A DNA stretch of 64,000 bases from Fistulifera solaris. Its lineage: Eukaryota > Bacillariophyta > Bacillariophyceae > Naviculales > Stauroneidaceae. This document shows positions 1 to 9,522 of this stretch, in pieces. A program made the translations under genes and the position numbers. Below the pieces are notes generated by a model. It was given only the letters and a program-made list of their open reading frames with translations. It did not search any database and was not told the DNA's origin. The stretch is from contig AP026164.1 of the NCBI GenBank assembly GCA_030295235.1, forward strand, positions 248,001 through 312,000, in the 5' to 3' direction. Positions within the stretch are counted from its first letter, which is position 1. Each line of letters begins with the position of its first letter.

Positions 1-221
1 GATGGGAAGGTGAAGAAGAAATGAAAAAGACGCTGGTAGGCAATGAGCAAACAAAGTCGGCAGCCTCTAGAAACCTTTTCTTTGCCGATGTTGCCAACTA
101 ATTCGGAATCAGCCCATCATCCTACTAGACAACAACGAAGAAAAACTTAACTATAGAGTACCTTTGTATTACGATCTGGTTTCTTCTATTATTTCCTTTT
201 TGTGGTCAATATTTGTGTTGT

Positions 222-1270
222 CTACGCTGTTGTAGGATCACCACGCTTGTCACCGTCCCAGTGATAAAAGCCTTTACCCGTCTTTCGACCCAGATTGCCT
301 GCATCCACCATAATTTTCAAACACTTGGGAATAACAAACGCGGATTCATTTGGATACTTTTCGACCCAACCTTTGGCAATGTAATAACAAGTATCCAATC
401 CAATGTAGTCCGCCAGATGCAAAGGACCCATGGGATGCCCTGCCCCCAGTTGCATCGAGATGTCGATATCCTTGATCGAGGCATCGGTTCGATCCATCAT
501 CAGCATTGCCTGCAGTAGTGCTGGCACCAAAAGACGATTCACAATGAATCCTGTCAAATTGATGTGAACGGCGGCTTCTTAAGAAAGGATACGCAAAGAG
601 AAAGAGTTGTACAGACAGAAAACGTACCTGGTGTGTCTCCACAAGAAACCGCCACCTTGCCAATATCACCCACCCAATTGTATGCCTTTTCAAAGACAGC
701 TGGATCTGTTTGTTTCGTTCGAATGACTTCTACCAGTTTCATGATTTGCACTGGATTAAAAAAGTGAACACCGACAAAGTTCTGCGGTCGTCCCGAAAAC
801 TGCGCCATTTCTGTAATGGACAGAGACGACGTATTCGACGCAAAGATCGTTTCCGGCTTGCAAGTTTCTCCTAGATTCGTGTAAAGACTTTGTTTGAGAT
901 CCATATTCTCAATGACAGCTTCCAAAATAAAATCTGTATCCGCCAAAAGTGCCATATCAGTGGTGAAGGTGATGCTTTGCAAAGCCTTATCGGCGTCTTC
1001 TTGTGACATCTTTCCCTTCGAAACCAGCTTGCCGATCGAACCTTGAATGCGTGCTTTACCACTGTCGAGATACTTCTGTTCCTGTTCAAATGCAATCACC
1101 TGAGAGTGTACACCGGAAGTAGCGGCCACCTGCGCGATGCCGTGACCCATCAAACCCAACCCAATCACACCGACTTTGTCAAATGCCACCGCAGTCGTCG
1201 CTGAGTACTGTCGGCCAGTCGTCTTGGCGATCCGAAAGAGAGTTCTAGTTATAGTGGAATGATTCAACAT
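222..1270 (-). CDS. 3-hydroxyacyl-CoA dehydrogenase, mitochondrial
   Basis: NAD-dependent oxidation of 3-hydroxyacyl-CoA to 3-ketoacyl-CoA, a beta-oxidation (3-hydroxybutyryl-CoA dehydrogenase type) step. Two exons: 1270-628 and 550-222, with a 77-bp GT-AG intron (551-627) that joins in frame to give 323 residues, the normal family length. Residues 34-46 form the Rossmann loop GVIGLGLMGHG; the catalytic region VGVHFFNPV and the second-domain stretch RLLVPALLQA and GAGHPMGPLHLADYIGLD are intact. The N-terminus (SIITRTLFR-like, rich in Arg/Ser/Thr) looks like a mitochondrial presequence. I chose Met at 1270 because it directly precedes this presequence; an in-frame Met at 1399 would add 43 unconserved residues. 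Divergent from the BUD22-like gene. Function is known from the family; location is inferred. Confidence 0.9.
551..627 (-). other. Intron of the 3-hydroxyacyl-CoA dehydrogenase gene
   Basis: On the minus strand the donor is GTACGTT and the acceptor TTGACAG; removing these 77 bases joins the codons for Pro-Gly-Phe-Ile-Val in frame. Confidence 0.85.
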
Positions 1271-2011
1271 GGTGTCTTGTTGTGCTTGAGTAACCTCAGG
1301 ACTTGTTACAAGTATGTGAAAGGGGAAGGCGAACAGTTTCGTGAAGACGATGTCAAAGGAACGCAATAAAAGAACGCGAAGTATCTTTCGATGGCTCATG
1401 GTATCACGAGCTCGTAATAGGTCATTTGAAGCCGGTACGACGCATCGTCACGGAAAGTTGACCTGCAAATATCCGGGTATCCCCTTACGAGATGCCACGT
1501 GAAATCTACTTACAAGTACGTAGACAATTTATGCGTCAAAACAGTCATGATAATTGAGTGTAGAGATCATTTGTTTCGTGTCGATTATTGTTAAGTGGTA
1601 CGCATCATCCACGTTGGTGATTACTATGATGGCTCTGGTGCAGGGTAGACCCACGAAGTGATTGATGTCGCAAATAGCCCATATTCATTCGGGTACCCCT
1701 ACATCAATACGACATTCGACGCCTTGCACCTTTCGCAGCTTTACGGTTTGAACTCAATTTAATACCGAATATTAAGCCTGAATATGACTTGTTTGCGTTG
1801 GTTGTGTTTAAAATGGTGACATTGGTGCAAACGAAAGCCGAAAATGGAGGAGGTCAAAACTCCACTATATCCGGGTTTCACTACGTCGAAAAAAAACGGA
1901 CGAGGAAAGACCACCGTCACTTTCCATTCATTTTCATTTTATTCGCAATTTTGAATGAAACAGCACTTGCTGGTTTGTTGATAGATACATTCGAATCACA
2001 ATCACAACAAC
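1271..2011. promoter_or_regulatory. Divergent promoter region
   Basis: Shared 5' region of the dehydrogenase (leftward) and the BUD22-like gene (rightward). I see no conserved coding sequence and no clear repeat. Confidence 0.4.
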
Positions 2012-2980
2012 ATGTCCAAGCCAACCTCCCGCAAACGTCCTCGCGAGGAAGATCAACGTTCTTACGCACGTCGCTTGGTACATCAATGCCGGAAGGAACT
2101 GCACAAGCAGGCTAAGATTTGCCGAAATTTGGAATGTCAACGCTTATCACGCAAACTGAAGCAAGAGCACAAAGAGTCGCAAGCGACATTACTACAAAAA
2201 TGGAGGCATCTTCCACTTGATCCTGTTCTTGATTTGTGTTTGCGGCGATTGGGAATGTTGGATGTAGTCCAAATGGTCGTTGTTGTAGAGGAAAATGATG
2301 TGGGGAAAAAGAACAAAAAGGACAAGAGTACAGAGAAAATGGAGAAAGAATCAACGGAAAGTAGCAAAGACGGAGTTATCGAAGAAGGAGAACAGGATAA
2401 TGCGGTCGAGGCAGATGAATCCATGATCGAAAAGATTCTTGGTCAGAAGAAGATGCGGGATGCCATGGAAATTTGGAGTGTCAAAGTCGCTGAGTATCGA
2501 AAATGGTGTGCACGTCAGCAAGGGGCGGTTTCGACGGCGCATCAACCGTCCGATGATACAGATGAATTAAGCACTCCAGTTGATTCCAGTCACAGCTTAT
2601 TCATGACGTTGGGAAAGCAGGATGATGGCAAACAGAAGAAGAAAAAGAATAGACCGGGACAGAAAGCTCGTCAGGCCAAATCCGCCGAAGTGCCGGCACA
2701 AGCAAAAACAACATTCAAACCCAGGCAAAATAGCAACAAACAACAATCGACGAACGAGGAACTGCATCCGTCTTGGGAAGCTAGAAAAGCTCAGAAAGCA
2801 AGCATCGCATCCTTTCAAGGAAAGAAAATTACGTTTGGATCGGAGAGCAATAAAACAAACAATAACCTTAGCAAGAACGAAACTTCAGGAGAAGGTTACT
2901 TACATCCCTCCTGGGAAGCTCGAAAAACACAGAAAAACAGTATCGTTGCTTTCCAAGGAAAGAAAATCACGTTTGATTAA
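2012..2980 (+). CDS. BUD22/SRFBP1-like nucleolar protein with duplicated C-terminal motif
   Basis: 322 residues, single exon. The family hallmark is the C-terminal signature HPSWEA...FQGKKITF of BUD22/SRFBP1 proteins, which act in nucleolar small-subunit ribosome biogenesis. Here it occurs twice: around residues 250-277 (HPSWEARKAQK, FQGKKITFG) and 296-322 (HPSWEARKTQK, FQGKKITFD), the second ending the protein. The N-terminal third is basic and helical (RRLVHQCRKELHKQAK), the middle is a Lys/Glu-rich low-complexity stretch (residues 95-135), followed by a basic KKKKNRPGQKARQAK tract that may be a nuclear or nucleolar signal. The start codon follows a stretch with no coding signal. The stop lies 42 bp from the convergent SNARE gene. 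Assignment rests mainly on the C-terminal motif. Confidence 0.75.
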   Translation: MSKPTSRKRPREEDQRSYARRLVHQCRKELHKQAKICRNLECQRLSRKLKQEHKESQATLLQKWRHLPLDPVLDLCLRRLGMLDVVQMVVVVEENDVGKKNKKDKSTEKMEKESTESSKDGVIEEGEQDNAVEADESMIEKILGQKKMRDAMEIWSVKVAEYRKWCARQQGAVSTAHQPSDDTDELSTPVDSSHSLFMTLGKQDDGKQKKKKNRPGQKARQAKSAEVPAQAKTTFKPRQNSNKQQSTNEELHPSWEARKAQKASIASFQGKKITFGSESNKTNNNLSKNETSGEGYLHPSWEARKTQKNSIVAFQGKKITFD

Positions 2981-3022
2981 CTAGAGCACAATAATTCAAT
3001 AAAACGAAAGCATTTCTCAGTG

Positions 3023-3903
3023 TTACGATATTACACATTGACCGCTGCCGTATTTTTCATTCGCTCGTTCCACCTGCTTCAATCCAGATTCCGCATTTAC
3101 TTTGGATTCTTCCATTTGATTTTCGATGGTATCAATTTGTTCCTGTTGCGAACCAACAATATGTGCCAAGTCTTTGTAAATCTCATTAACTTGATGCATT
3201 CCTCTATTAATGTTTCGGATCTCTTCTTCGCGTTCGCGCATAATTTCTTCGGCAAGTCGCTGTTTTATGGAAGAAAGAGTGCGATAAGAGAATAAGAAAT
3301 GACGATGATTCGGAAGTACAACAAAGAACTAGGCTGCACGACTTACATCTTGTTGAATTTGTAGTTGCATCCGTTGATAAGAGTCTTCCGCCGTCTCGGG
3401 TGCCGCTGTATTATCTAGTATGCTCTTATTGGTGAGTTGTTGTTTTTGAGATTTCAAAATACGCTCCACACCGTCTTCAATAACTGTGACGCGCTGCTTC
3501 ACTCGTTCGAAATCACGTTGCAGTTTGGTCAGTGCGGTTGTTTGAGTTTGCTGTTGTAATAATTTCATAATTTTTTCCTGTAGTTGCTCTAATACATCCA
3601 TTTGTGCTCTATATTGCGCTTCTAATTCTTTTTGTTGCAGAGCTTTCGTGTTCGCTGTCAACGACTGCACAATCTTTTCCAGAATTCCCACATTTCGCTG
3701 TTCAAACGTGCGTGAGAAGACACCATATGAAAAAATACATGACGGAACTCCACGAATCTAGGTAAACCGCATACCTGATATTGCAGAAGCGTTTCGCTTA
3801 TATGGGAAAGAGAGTCTTTGGATGTTCGTGAGCTCGATGGTGAGCTTGGTTTGGCAGCAGAACTCTTTGTGGCGGGCCGGCTGCCGAAATCTTGAAACGA
3901 CAT
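3023..3903 (-). CDS. Qa-SNARE (PEP12/SYP2-like syntaxin) with C-terminal CAAX box
   Basis: Three exons (3903-3775, 3697-3347, 3259-3023), both introns in phase 0, giving 238 residues. The start MSFQDFGSRP resembles the MSFQDL opening of plant SYP2/PEP12 proteins. Residues 30-150 are helical (Habc-like); the SNARE motif runs about 170-228 with NEIYKDLAHIV, GSQQEQIDTIE (central Gln layer) and the closing AESGLKQVERANEKY. Syntaxins normally continue into a transmembrane anchor; this one instead ends GSGQCVIS-stop, a canonical CAAX prenylation box about eight residues after the last SNARE layer. No hydrophobic exon is visible in the 42 bp before, or inside, the convergent neighbour. Role by family: membrane fusion at endosome or vacuole. 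Lipid anchoring is inferred. Confidence 0.85.
3260..3346 (-). other. Intron 2 of the Qa-SNARE gene
   Basis: Donor GTAAGTCG and acceptor ATAAAACAG on the minus strand, 87 bp, phase 0; splices QIQQD to RLAEEIM. Confidence 0.8.
3698..3774 (-). other. Intron 1 of the Qa-SNARE gene
   Basis: Donor GTATGCGG and acceptor TTGAACAG on the minus strand, 77 bp, phase 0; splices LLQYQ to RNVGILEKI. Confidence 0.8.
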
Positions 3904-4540
3904 ACTTATATAGACTGGGTTTTTCAAATAATTCCAGAACGCTTTCGAGCAAGGAGTGATCTGAAACCTCTTATCGTTGTCAATGGGTTGATAGGGCAAT
4001 CGAACGCAAAACTACAAGTATTGTCCTCAATAATTCGACGTTTTGCTAGGTGCGACTGTTCTTGCGTTCTTTTTCGCGTTGTCCGCGTTGTCGATGCAAT
4101 GATCGAACGTGGCTGAAAGCTCGCTGGTCAAGCTACACGAAAACTTAGTGTCAAAGTCAGTGGCGTTTTGTATTTAATAAATTTTATTATGCTGGCGCAC
4201 ATGTCATAGTCCTATGACACTCCGTCGTCCTAACAACAAGTACCGTGTGAAAACACTGTGTCGTGAAATGAGACCATTTTCGCCCGGACGAGGTAGACTC
4301 TTGTACAGCTAACAGAGTTTTAACGCCCTCTCGCATTTTCATGCGACTTTATAGCACCTATTGTCTGTCCGCGGACAGGGAAGGGACTGACAGTGAGCAG
4401 TGAGCAGAATCTATGCGCAAAACATCCACTGACCACAACAATAAACAAGCCATTCAACCATTATCCGTGATACTTAACTCCCTCAACTTGGTCTCTCTCT
4501 CCGTTCAGCTAACGAGTACCTATTTGTGTAAATTTTTCAA
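3904..4540. promoter_or_regulatory. Divergent promoter region with an 18-bp palindrome
   Basis: Shared 5' region of the SNARE gene (left) and mL43 (right). It holds a perfect inverted repeat at 4202-4219 (arms TGTCATAG and CTATGACA around TC) and a short tandem GTGAGCA repeat near 4395. No gene is visible. Confidence 0.4.
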
Positions 4541-4963
4541 ATGGCAACCCGTGGCGTTTTCCAGTTAACCAAATTGCGATTGAATTACTGTGAGTTTTCC
4601 GGTTCGTCGGCCAGCGTTCGCGAGTATATTGGCAACGGTCCTTTGGTAGCTTGGGCTCGCAAACACGAGAATGTCGCCATTGAAGTTGTAGTACGAAATG
4701 GGAAGCATCCTTATGTAGAGGCAGAATACCAGCACAATACAACTCGACACCAAATTTGTCTTAAGAACAAACCAGATACGAAAGCGGTCGAGAAGGTATT
4801 CGATACATTGAGGAACCGCAGTGGGAGAAAGATTAGTAAAATTACGCAGCCCATCAAGACCAGTACACCCAGTATACAAGGAGTATGGACGCCGTTTTTG
4901 AATTTGCAGAATGAACCTAAGTTTAAGGTGCAACTGATGGGATCCAAATCGAACGTGGAATGA
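4541..4963 (+). CDS. Mitochondrial large-subunit ribosomal protein mL43
   Basis: 140 residues, single exon, near the usual mL43 length. It has the L51/S25/CI-B8 thioredoxin-like domain over residues 5-90: FQLTKLRLNYCEFSGSSAS, then REYI, LVAWARKHENVAIEVVVRNGKHPYVEAEY, a conserved block of this family. The C-terminal part (TPSIQGVWTPFLNL) also resembles mL43. The protein is a component of the mitochondrial ribosome large subunit; mitochondrial import probably uses the basic N-terminus, since no long presequence is present. The divergent neighbour is the Qa-SNARE gene. Confidence 0.88.
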   Translation: MATRGVFQLTKLRLNYCEFSGSSASVREYIGNGPLVAWARKHENVAIEVVVRNGKHPYVEAEYQHNTTRHQICLKNKPDTKAVEKVFDTLRNRSGRKISKITQPIKTSTPSIQGVWTPFLNLQNEPKFKVQLMGSKSNVE

Positions 4964-5808
4964 GGACCAACAACAATATCAGGATACGTCATTCAGTTAT
5001 TCACGAGCCATGACTTAAAAACGTAAAAGAATGTATACAAAGAGTCAACTAGCACGTTGTAGAAGTGTCAGTTCAAAGCGCGAACAGTCATTTCGTTTAA
5101 CAATCATCTTATGTTTCGATGCTTCCGTCAGCATGGCAAATGACAAGGTTAAGAAAGGTTGTACTGACTACTGTCTCTGCAACACAAATTCTCTGACCTT
5201 CCTGTTCATTTGAAATCCTTGCAATGATGATTCTTTGCGTCATAAATCCTTGTAAACTGTTCATTCGATAATTACTACCAATACTGGTTTTTAGACCCCA
5301 CCCCGAGTGTATTATCAACTTTACCACGACTGGATTTCAGTCATGAATCGAATTTCCTAGCTACTTTGTAGTGTGCTACCTAACGTTCCTCCGGTTTCCT
5401 AGCTCTATGAGCTACACAAATGTTCAACAAAGCTCAATTTACCCCAGATGACTTGGAAACAAATAAAGTAATCAACGATTGTTTGTGTCGGAAAGCTTTA
5501 TGAATTCGCAACGTCCGTACTTACTATATATGTAAAGTGTTGACCTTTTGCCACATTTTGTGAGGAACCTGAACCTCAATGAAGTGACGATGGATTGTTG
5601 ATTGTTGCGCGATACGCGGTGCGCGAGGATAGATTTTCACTTTTTACTTTTTACCCGAACGGTTTTGATTTTATCGCTTTCTTTTTCAACTTTCGTCTTA
5701 ACGATATGAGAGTTCTTTTTTTCCCTCAGAGACCGAAAGCAGCCGCACCAGAAGCACAGACAAATGACGACTCTTTATTGATTTCTAATCAACGTAAAAA
5801 CACTACAA
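4964..5808. other. Intergenic region with one copy of the 22-bp palindromic element
   Basis: Between mL43 and the EF-hand kinase, both rightward. Contains the palindromic element at 5325-5346. No convincing gene; the open frames here lack conserved features. Confidence 0.4.
5325..5346 (+). repeat. Dispersed 22-bp palindromic element, copy 1
   Basis: CACGACTG, five-base spacer GATTT, CAGTCATGA. The arms pair except for one C/A position, which would be a G-U wobble in RNA read from the opposite strand. Lies about 460 bp upstream of the EF-hand kinase start. Confidence 0.6.
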
Positions 5809-6783
5809 ATGCTCTCTTTACAACGGCTCGTCACACACAGCACGCGTCGTTGGAGTTGTCGTCCTGTAGCACCACTGCGACCGCACGTGCGCACAATCAC
5901 GAATTTAGATCAAGACGCGGTGGCCGATTTGTTTGCGCAATATGCGGTCGAACGTAACGGGATCGTCTGCCTCGACAAGAATGATCTGCATGCGTTGCGT
6001 GCGGGCATTGGGGAAGATACTGCGGCGAGCGATTCCGTATGTGAACTCTTTCAAGTTGCCGATTTGGATGGCAACGGCTACATTGATTTGGATGAGTTTC
6101 TAGAAAATGCTCCGGTTCTTTTGGAAAGTAATCCAGCTCGTATTATTATTGTGGTCGGTGGACCGGGTAGTGGTAAAGGACTATTGTGTAGTCGACTGGC
6201 GGCCGAATGTGGTGTCGTGCATCTTTCATCCGGAGATTTGTTGCGGAATGAAGTAGAACGACAGAGTCCACTGGGAAGAGAAGTCAAAGACATCATGGCT
6301 CGTGGTGAGCTGGTTTCCAGTGCTATTATTGTGACTTTGATGAAAAAACACATGGGAGCGCATTCCGGTAAACGAGTTCTCCTCGATGGCTTCCCTCGTT
6401 CGGTCGAAAATGCAAGAGATTTGACGCGCTTATGCGGCGTTCCCGAGTTAGCCTTGCATTTAGATTGTGAAGACACGGTAATGTTGGAGCGTATCATGGA
6501 ACGAGGCAGTGCGAGTGTTGTAAGGCGACAAGATGACAATTTCCAAACAGCGATACGTCGGATTCGGACCTTTCACAAGTATCACAAAGCAACCATGGAA
6601 TGGCTACATGAGCAACACGTCCCTGTCGTCAACTTGGATTGTTCTGGGACACCAGAATCGGTGTGGAAACAGTTAATGGCGATAGGAAGATTGATGCGTC
6701 CGGCAGTCAAAGTCAAGTCAACAACAAATAGCAGCCTCGCGAATGATGACTGGAATCAAAATGCGGGAGGATTGAACCTGTAA
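5809..6783 (+). CDS. EF-hand / UMP-CMP kinase fusion protein
   Basis: 324 residues in one exon. The first 35 residues are rich in Arg, Ser and Thr with no acids, like a mitochondrial presequence. Residues 40-105 hold an EF-hand pair: the second loop is complete (DLDGNGYIDLDEFL), the first is degenerate (RNGIVCLDKNDL). From about residue 115 comes a nucleoside monophosphate kinase: P-loop GGPGSGKG, the SSGDLLRNE substrate loop, LLDGFPRSVENA, and a LID region RGSASVVRRQDDN close to the RGxxSxRxDDN of UMP-CMP kinases but one residue longer. Known reaction: ATP-dependent phosphorylation of UMP/CMP (dUMP/dCMP) to diphosphates. Calcium control is inferred from the fused EF-hand. It could also act as an adenylate kinase. 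Confidence 0.85.
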   Translation: MLSLQRLVTHSTRRWSCRPVAPLRPHVRTITNLDQDAVADLFAQYAVERNGIVCLDKNDLHALRAGIGEDTAASDSVCELFQVADLDGNGYIDLDEFLENAPVLLESNPARIIIVVGGPGSGKGLLCSRLAAECGVVHLSSGDLLRNEVERQSPLGREVKDIMARGELVSSAIIVTLMKKHMGAHSGKRVLLDGFPRSVENARDLTRLCGVPELALHLDCEDTVMLERIMERGSASVVRRQDDNFQTAIRRIRTFHKYHKATMEWLHEQHVPVVNLDCSGTPESVWKQLMAIGRLMRPAVKVKSTTNSSLANDDWNQNAGGLNL

Positions 6784-7280
6784 TAAGACAACTCTTCTTA
6801 CCAACTCTAGCTCTTTACATTCAACAGAATGTAAAATCTATTGACTGCGGGAATACGTGTTTTCTCCTCAACACATGCATCGCCATGTGATAAAATAAAA
6901 TAATCTTTTGCGTTTATTTTCAACCAGCCAAAAATGAGCCCGTCTTTAGTAATCCTTGCCTACCTTACTGATCTAATAGTGATGCATTGCCGTCCATCCG
7001 CAATGCAAATATCTCTGAACTCTGGCGGCTTTCGCATTACTTTGTATGCAAGCATCGATGGTTAAATGTCCTGGATTTGTAGACTGTTGGCCGGTACCAC
7101 CACGACTGGAAATCAGTCGTGAGTCAATATGTGTGCTCATCGCGCGAGTCCGCATCGTTGCTTTTATGCGTTTCGCTTCTTGATCGAGATAAATAGTTAC
7201 TGATGAATCATCGTCTATAGCTACAATCGCCGAACGCATGAATATCATAGTTGGGTTGTGATCAGTGATGTTTCAGAGCC
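6784..7280. promoter_or_regulatory. Intergenic region / glycosyltransferase promoter
   Basis: Holds the best copy of the 22-bp palindromic element (7101-7122), 159 bp upstream of the glycosyltransferase start. No gene seen. Confidence 0.4.
7101..7122 (+). repeat. Dispersed 22-bp palindromic element, copy 2 (perfect arms)
   Basis: CACGACTG, spacer GAAAT, CAGTCGTGA: the eight-base arms are perfectly complementary. About 160 bp upstream of the glycosyltransferase start. Confidence 0.65.
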
Positions 7281-8492
7281 ATGATAATCAACAAACGTGA
7301 AGGCAAAATCGATCACTTTCTCGATTTTCTGCGAGAAAATCGACTGCCTAACATTGTGGAAGGTATTGCTTCTTGGATCATTTACGCGGTATTTATTTCG
7401 TTCTATACTGTTACCTATCTGTTATCGAAACCACAAAAGGCCTCATCGGTGAGTTTGGTAACCTTGGCTCGAAATGGACCTAATGTAGATGTCGCCGACG
7501 AAGCAGTGTCTCGTTTGGCCAATATCCCTGACAGGGACTTGATCACAACCATACGCTCCGACGAATCGTTACGACGACTCGCTTCGCAATTCATGCTTCA
7601 AACTCCGACCACTTTCACAGCACAACAATTGCACGACCGACTGGATGCGGTCTGGTTGGATTTACTTCGATTGCCACTCATGGAAGATGATGCAGCATTC
7701 AAATACAAAATTTCTCTCATTCTACCGGCTTATCGGGAATCGGGTCCGAATGTAGCACAAACATTACGACAGTGCTATAGACATACTGCTCAGCCCTCGA
7801 ATATCCAAGTCATTGTGGTCAATGCCGGACATTGCCCCGATTTGGAAACGGAATGTCGTGCCTGTCAGTCACTATTTGCTGATTTCCATATCGTATTATA
7901 CTATGGAAATGGAGGACGAGGTCCGTCTATGAATTGTGGTGCATCTCATGCCCAGGGAAAGTACTTGACATTTCTTCATTCCGATACGTCATTGCCACAG
8001 CAATGGGATCAGCGATTGATGGAGAAAATGCAAGAATGGCGTGATGGGTCGGTCATTCATGCTTGTACGTTTACATTTGGCCACACTCTTACCGGTGTTG
8101 ATCCACGGGAGCTTCCTTGGGGCTTGACTGTGAACCGTATTTGTGGCAATTTCCGTGCTCGTTTTCTGAAACTGCCTTACGGTGATCATGTCTTGTCCTT
8201 TCCGTCGACTTACTTTTGGTTTGTAGGCGGATTTCCCGAACAACCCATCATGGAGGACTATGTGATGATGGATTTGTTACGACGTCGTGCAGCTCTATTA
8301 CCAGAGCGCCTAGGATTCATCTTTCCCCCAGGGGCGCAATGCTCCATTCGTCGGTGGCAAAAATGGGGTGTCGTTTACGTGACATTGGTGAATGCTTTGG
8401 TGGTTTATCGATACAAGAATGGCTATTGGTATGCTGGTGATGTCTATGACTATTACTATCAAAGGCCGTTTCGCAGTAAGAAGAAGAGTTAG
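7281..8492 (+). CDS. Family 2 glycosyltransferase, TIGR04283-like, membrane-anchored
   Basis: 403 residues, single exon. After about 25 residues comes a hydrophobic segment (IASWIIYAVFISFYTVTYLL, residues 29-48), probably a membrane anchor. The GT-A catalytic domain spans about residues 148-370: SLILPAYRES start, QVIVVNAG, GGRGPSMNCGASHAQGKYLTFLHSDTSLP (GRGxxMNxGA plus the DxD-like SDT), then KLPYGDHVLSFPSTYFWFVGGFPEQPIMEDYVMM. That order matches the bacterial TIGR04283 subfamily, which in bacteria is often associated with radical-SAM/selenodomain proteins. Donor and acceptor are unknown. The N-terminal 145 residues have no match I recognise. Bacterial or cyanobacterial ancestry is an inference from the motif set. 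Confidence 0.8.
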   Translation: MIINKREGKIDHFLDFLRENRLPNIVEGIASWIIYAVFISFYTVTYLLSKPQKASSVSLVTLARNGPNVDVADEAVSRLANIPDRDLITTIRSDESLRRLASQFMLQTPTTFTAQQLHDRLDAVWLDLLRLPLMEDDAAFKYKISLILPAYRESGPNVAQTLRQCYRHTAQPSNIQVIVVNAGHCPDLETECRACQSLFADFHIVLYYGNGGRGPSMNCGASHAQGKYLTFLHSDTSLPQQWDQRLMEKMQEWRDGSVIHACTFTFGHTLTGVDPRELPWGLTVNRICGNFRARFLKLPYGDHVLSFPSTYFWFVGGFPEQPIMEDYVMMDLLRRRAALLPERLGFIFPPGAQCSIRRWQKWGVVYVTLVNALVVYRYKNGYWYAGDVYDYYYQRPFRSKKKS

Positions 8493-8723
8493 ATAAGAGC
8501 GAAAAGATTCCTTGGAAATCATAGGGAAAGGTTGTTCGTGAACGAACAATTCGTGACTGCGGCCACGAAACGTCATCCGTGTCAGCGCGCAAAAAATATC
8601 GCCAAAAGATATGCTCTATTTGCTGTGTTGGCATCCTTTACATTCACAATGCTGCCACTTCATCCACCAAGATCGCCATTGACACAATTATTACTGACCG
8701 CTCGCCGTTGCTTTCTCCACATC

Positions 8724-9243
8724 ATGAATCTCAAGTACACTGCTCTTCTCGTCGCTGGATTGTGCGCGGGCACCATCGCGTATTCTGCTACCAGCACCGA
8801 TCGCCGAAGTTTCCTGACGCAAGCCGTCGTGGGTGCGTCTTCCATCAGTGCCACTACCGTGGTCTCTACACCAGCCTTCGCAGCAGAAGACGATGGCTTT
8901 ATTACGACTGACAGCGGTCTCAAGTACAAAGTGATCAAGGAGGGAACGGGGGCATTCCGGCACCCGGCCAAACCGTCAAAGCCCATTACACAGGATGGTT
9001 GGATGGCTTTGATTCGCCAAAGAAGTTTGATTCGAGCCGTGATCGTGGTCGTCCTTTACCTTCCCTGTGGGAGCTGGACGCGTGATTCGCGGGTGGGATG
9101 AATGTTTCAGTACCATGTCGGTTGGTGAGCGCCGACAAATCATTATCCCTCCTCGTTTGGGATACGGTGATCGGGGAGCCGGCGGTTTGATTCCGGGAGG
9201 TGCTACTCTGTACTTTGACGTGGAACTGTTGGGATTGCTATAA
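8724..9243 (+). CDS. FKBP-type peptidyl-prolyl isomerase, probably thylakoid lumen
   Basis: About 173 residues once two apparent one-base losses are allowed for, at homopolymers G5 (8948-8952) and T3 (9055-9057). The N-terminus has a signal-peptide-like segment ([18 protein letters not shown]) followed by DRRSFLTQ, a hydrophobic stretch and an AFA cleavage site, which reads as a twin-arginine thylakoid signal. The FKBP domain then has [12 protein letters not shown], the HYTGWLDG equivalent, [43 protein letters not shown]. It catalyses cis-trans isomerisation of prolyl bonds; lumenal FKBPs assist photosynthetic complex assembly. Both shifts sit in homopolymers and the sequence stays conserved on either side, so I take the gene as intact with assembly errors. 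Confidence 0.8.
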
Positions 9244-9522
9244 ACTGATTTATCACAAGCATTCATTGTAGAAACTACAGCTCTACAGTTTTATAGAGAT
9301 TTTCATCACTAGTCAAATGGTGCGCAACAAGTGCCGATCTTCAAATTTCTATTTGATGAGACATTGCTGTGGTTCGTTGCTATATGTGCCATAATAATTG
9401 ATTATTACGATAGCTATGGGTTTGATATTAATTTAGTCATCTCACTGTCAATTTTCTCAAAGCAACTCGTCTAAAATGGACGCATTCCATTCGCAACCGT
9501 CCTACAAATTACTGATGCCGCG

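Noticed and set aside
1789-2115. A 108-residue frame overlapping the BUD22-like start
   Set aside because: It begins with a poorly supported start, has no conserved features and overlaps a gene with a family match.
8724-9243. FKBP, UBC13, HAT1, PRP3 and ATP-citrate lyase as pseudogenes
   Set aside because: The only lesions are one-base changes in homopolymers with full conservation on both sides, in genes that are single-copy essentials in most eukaryotes.
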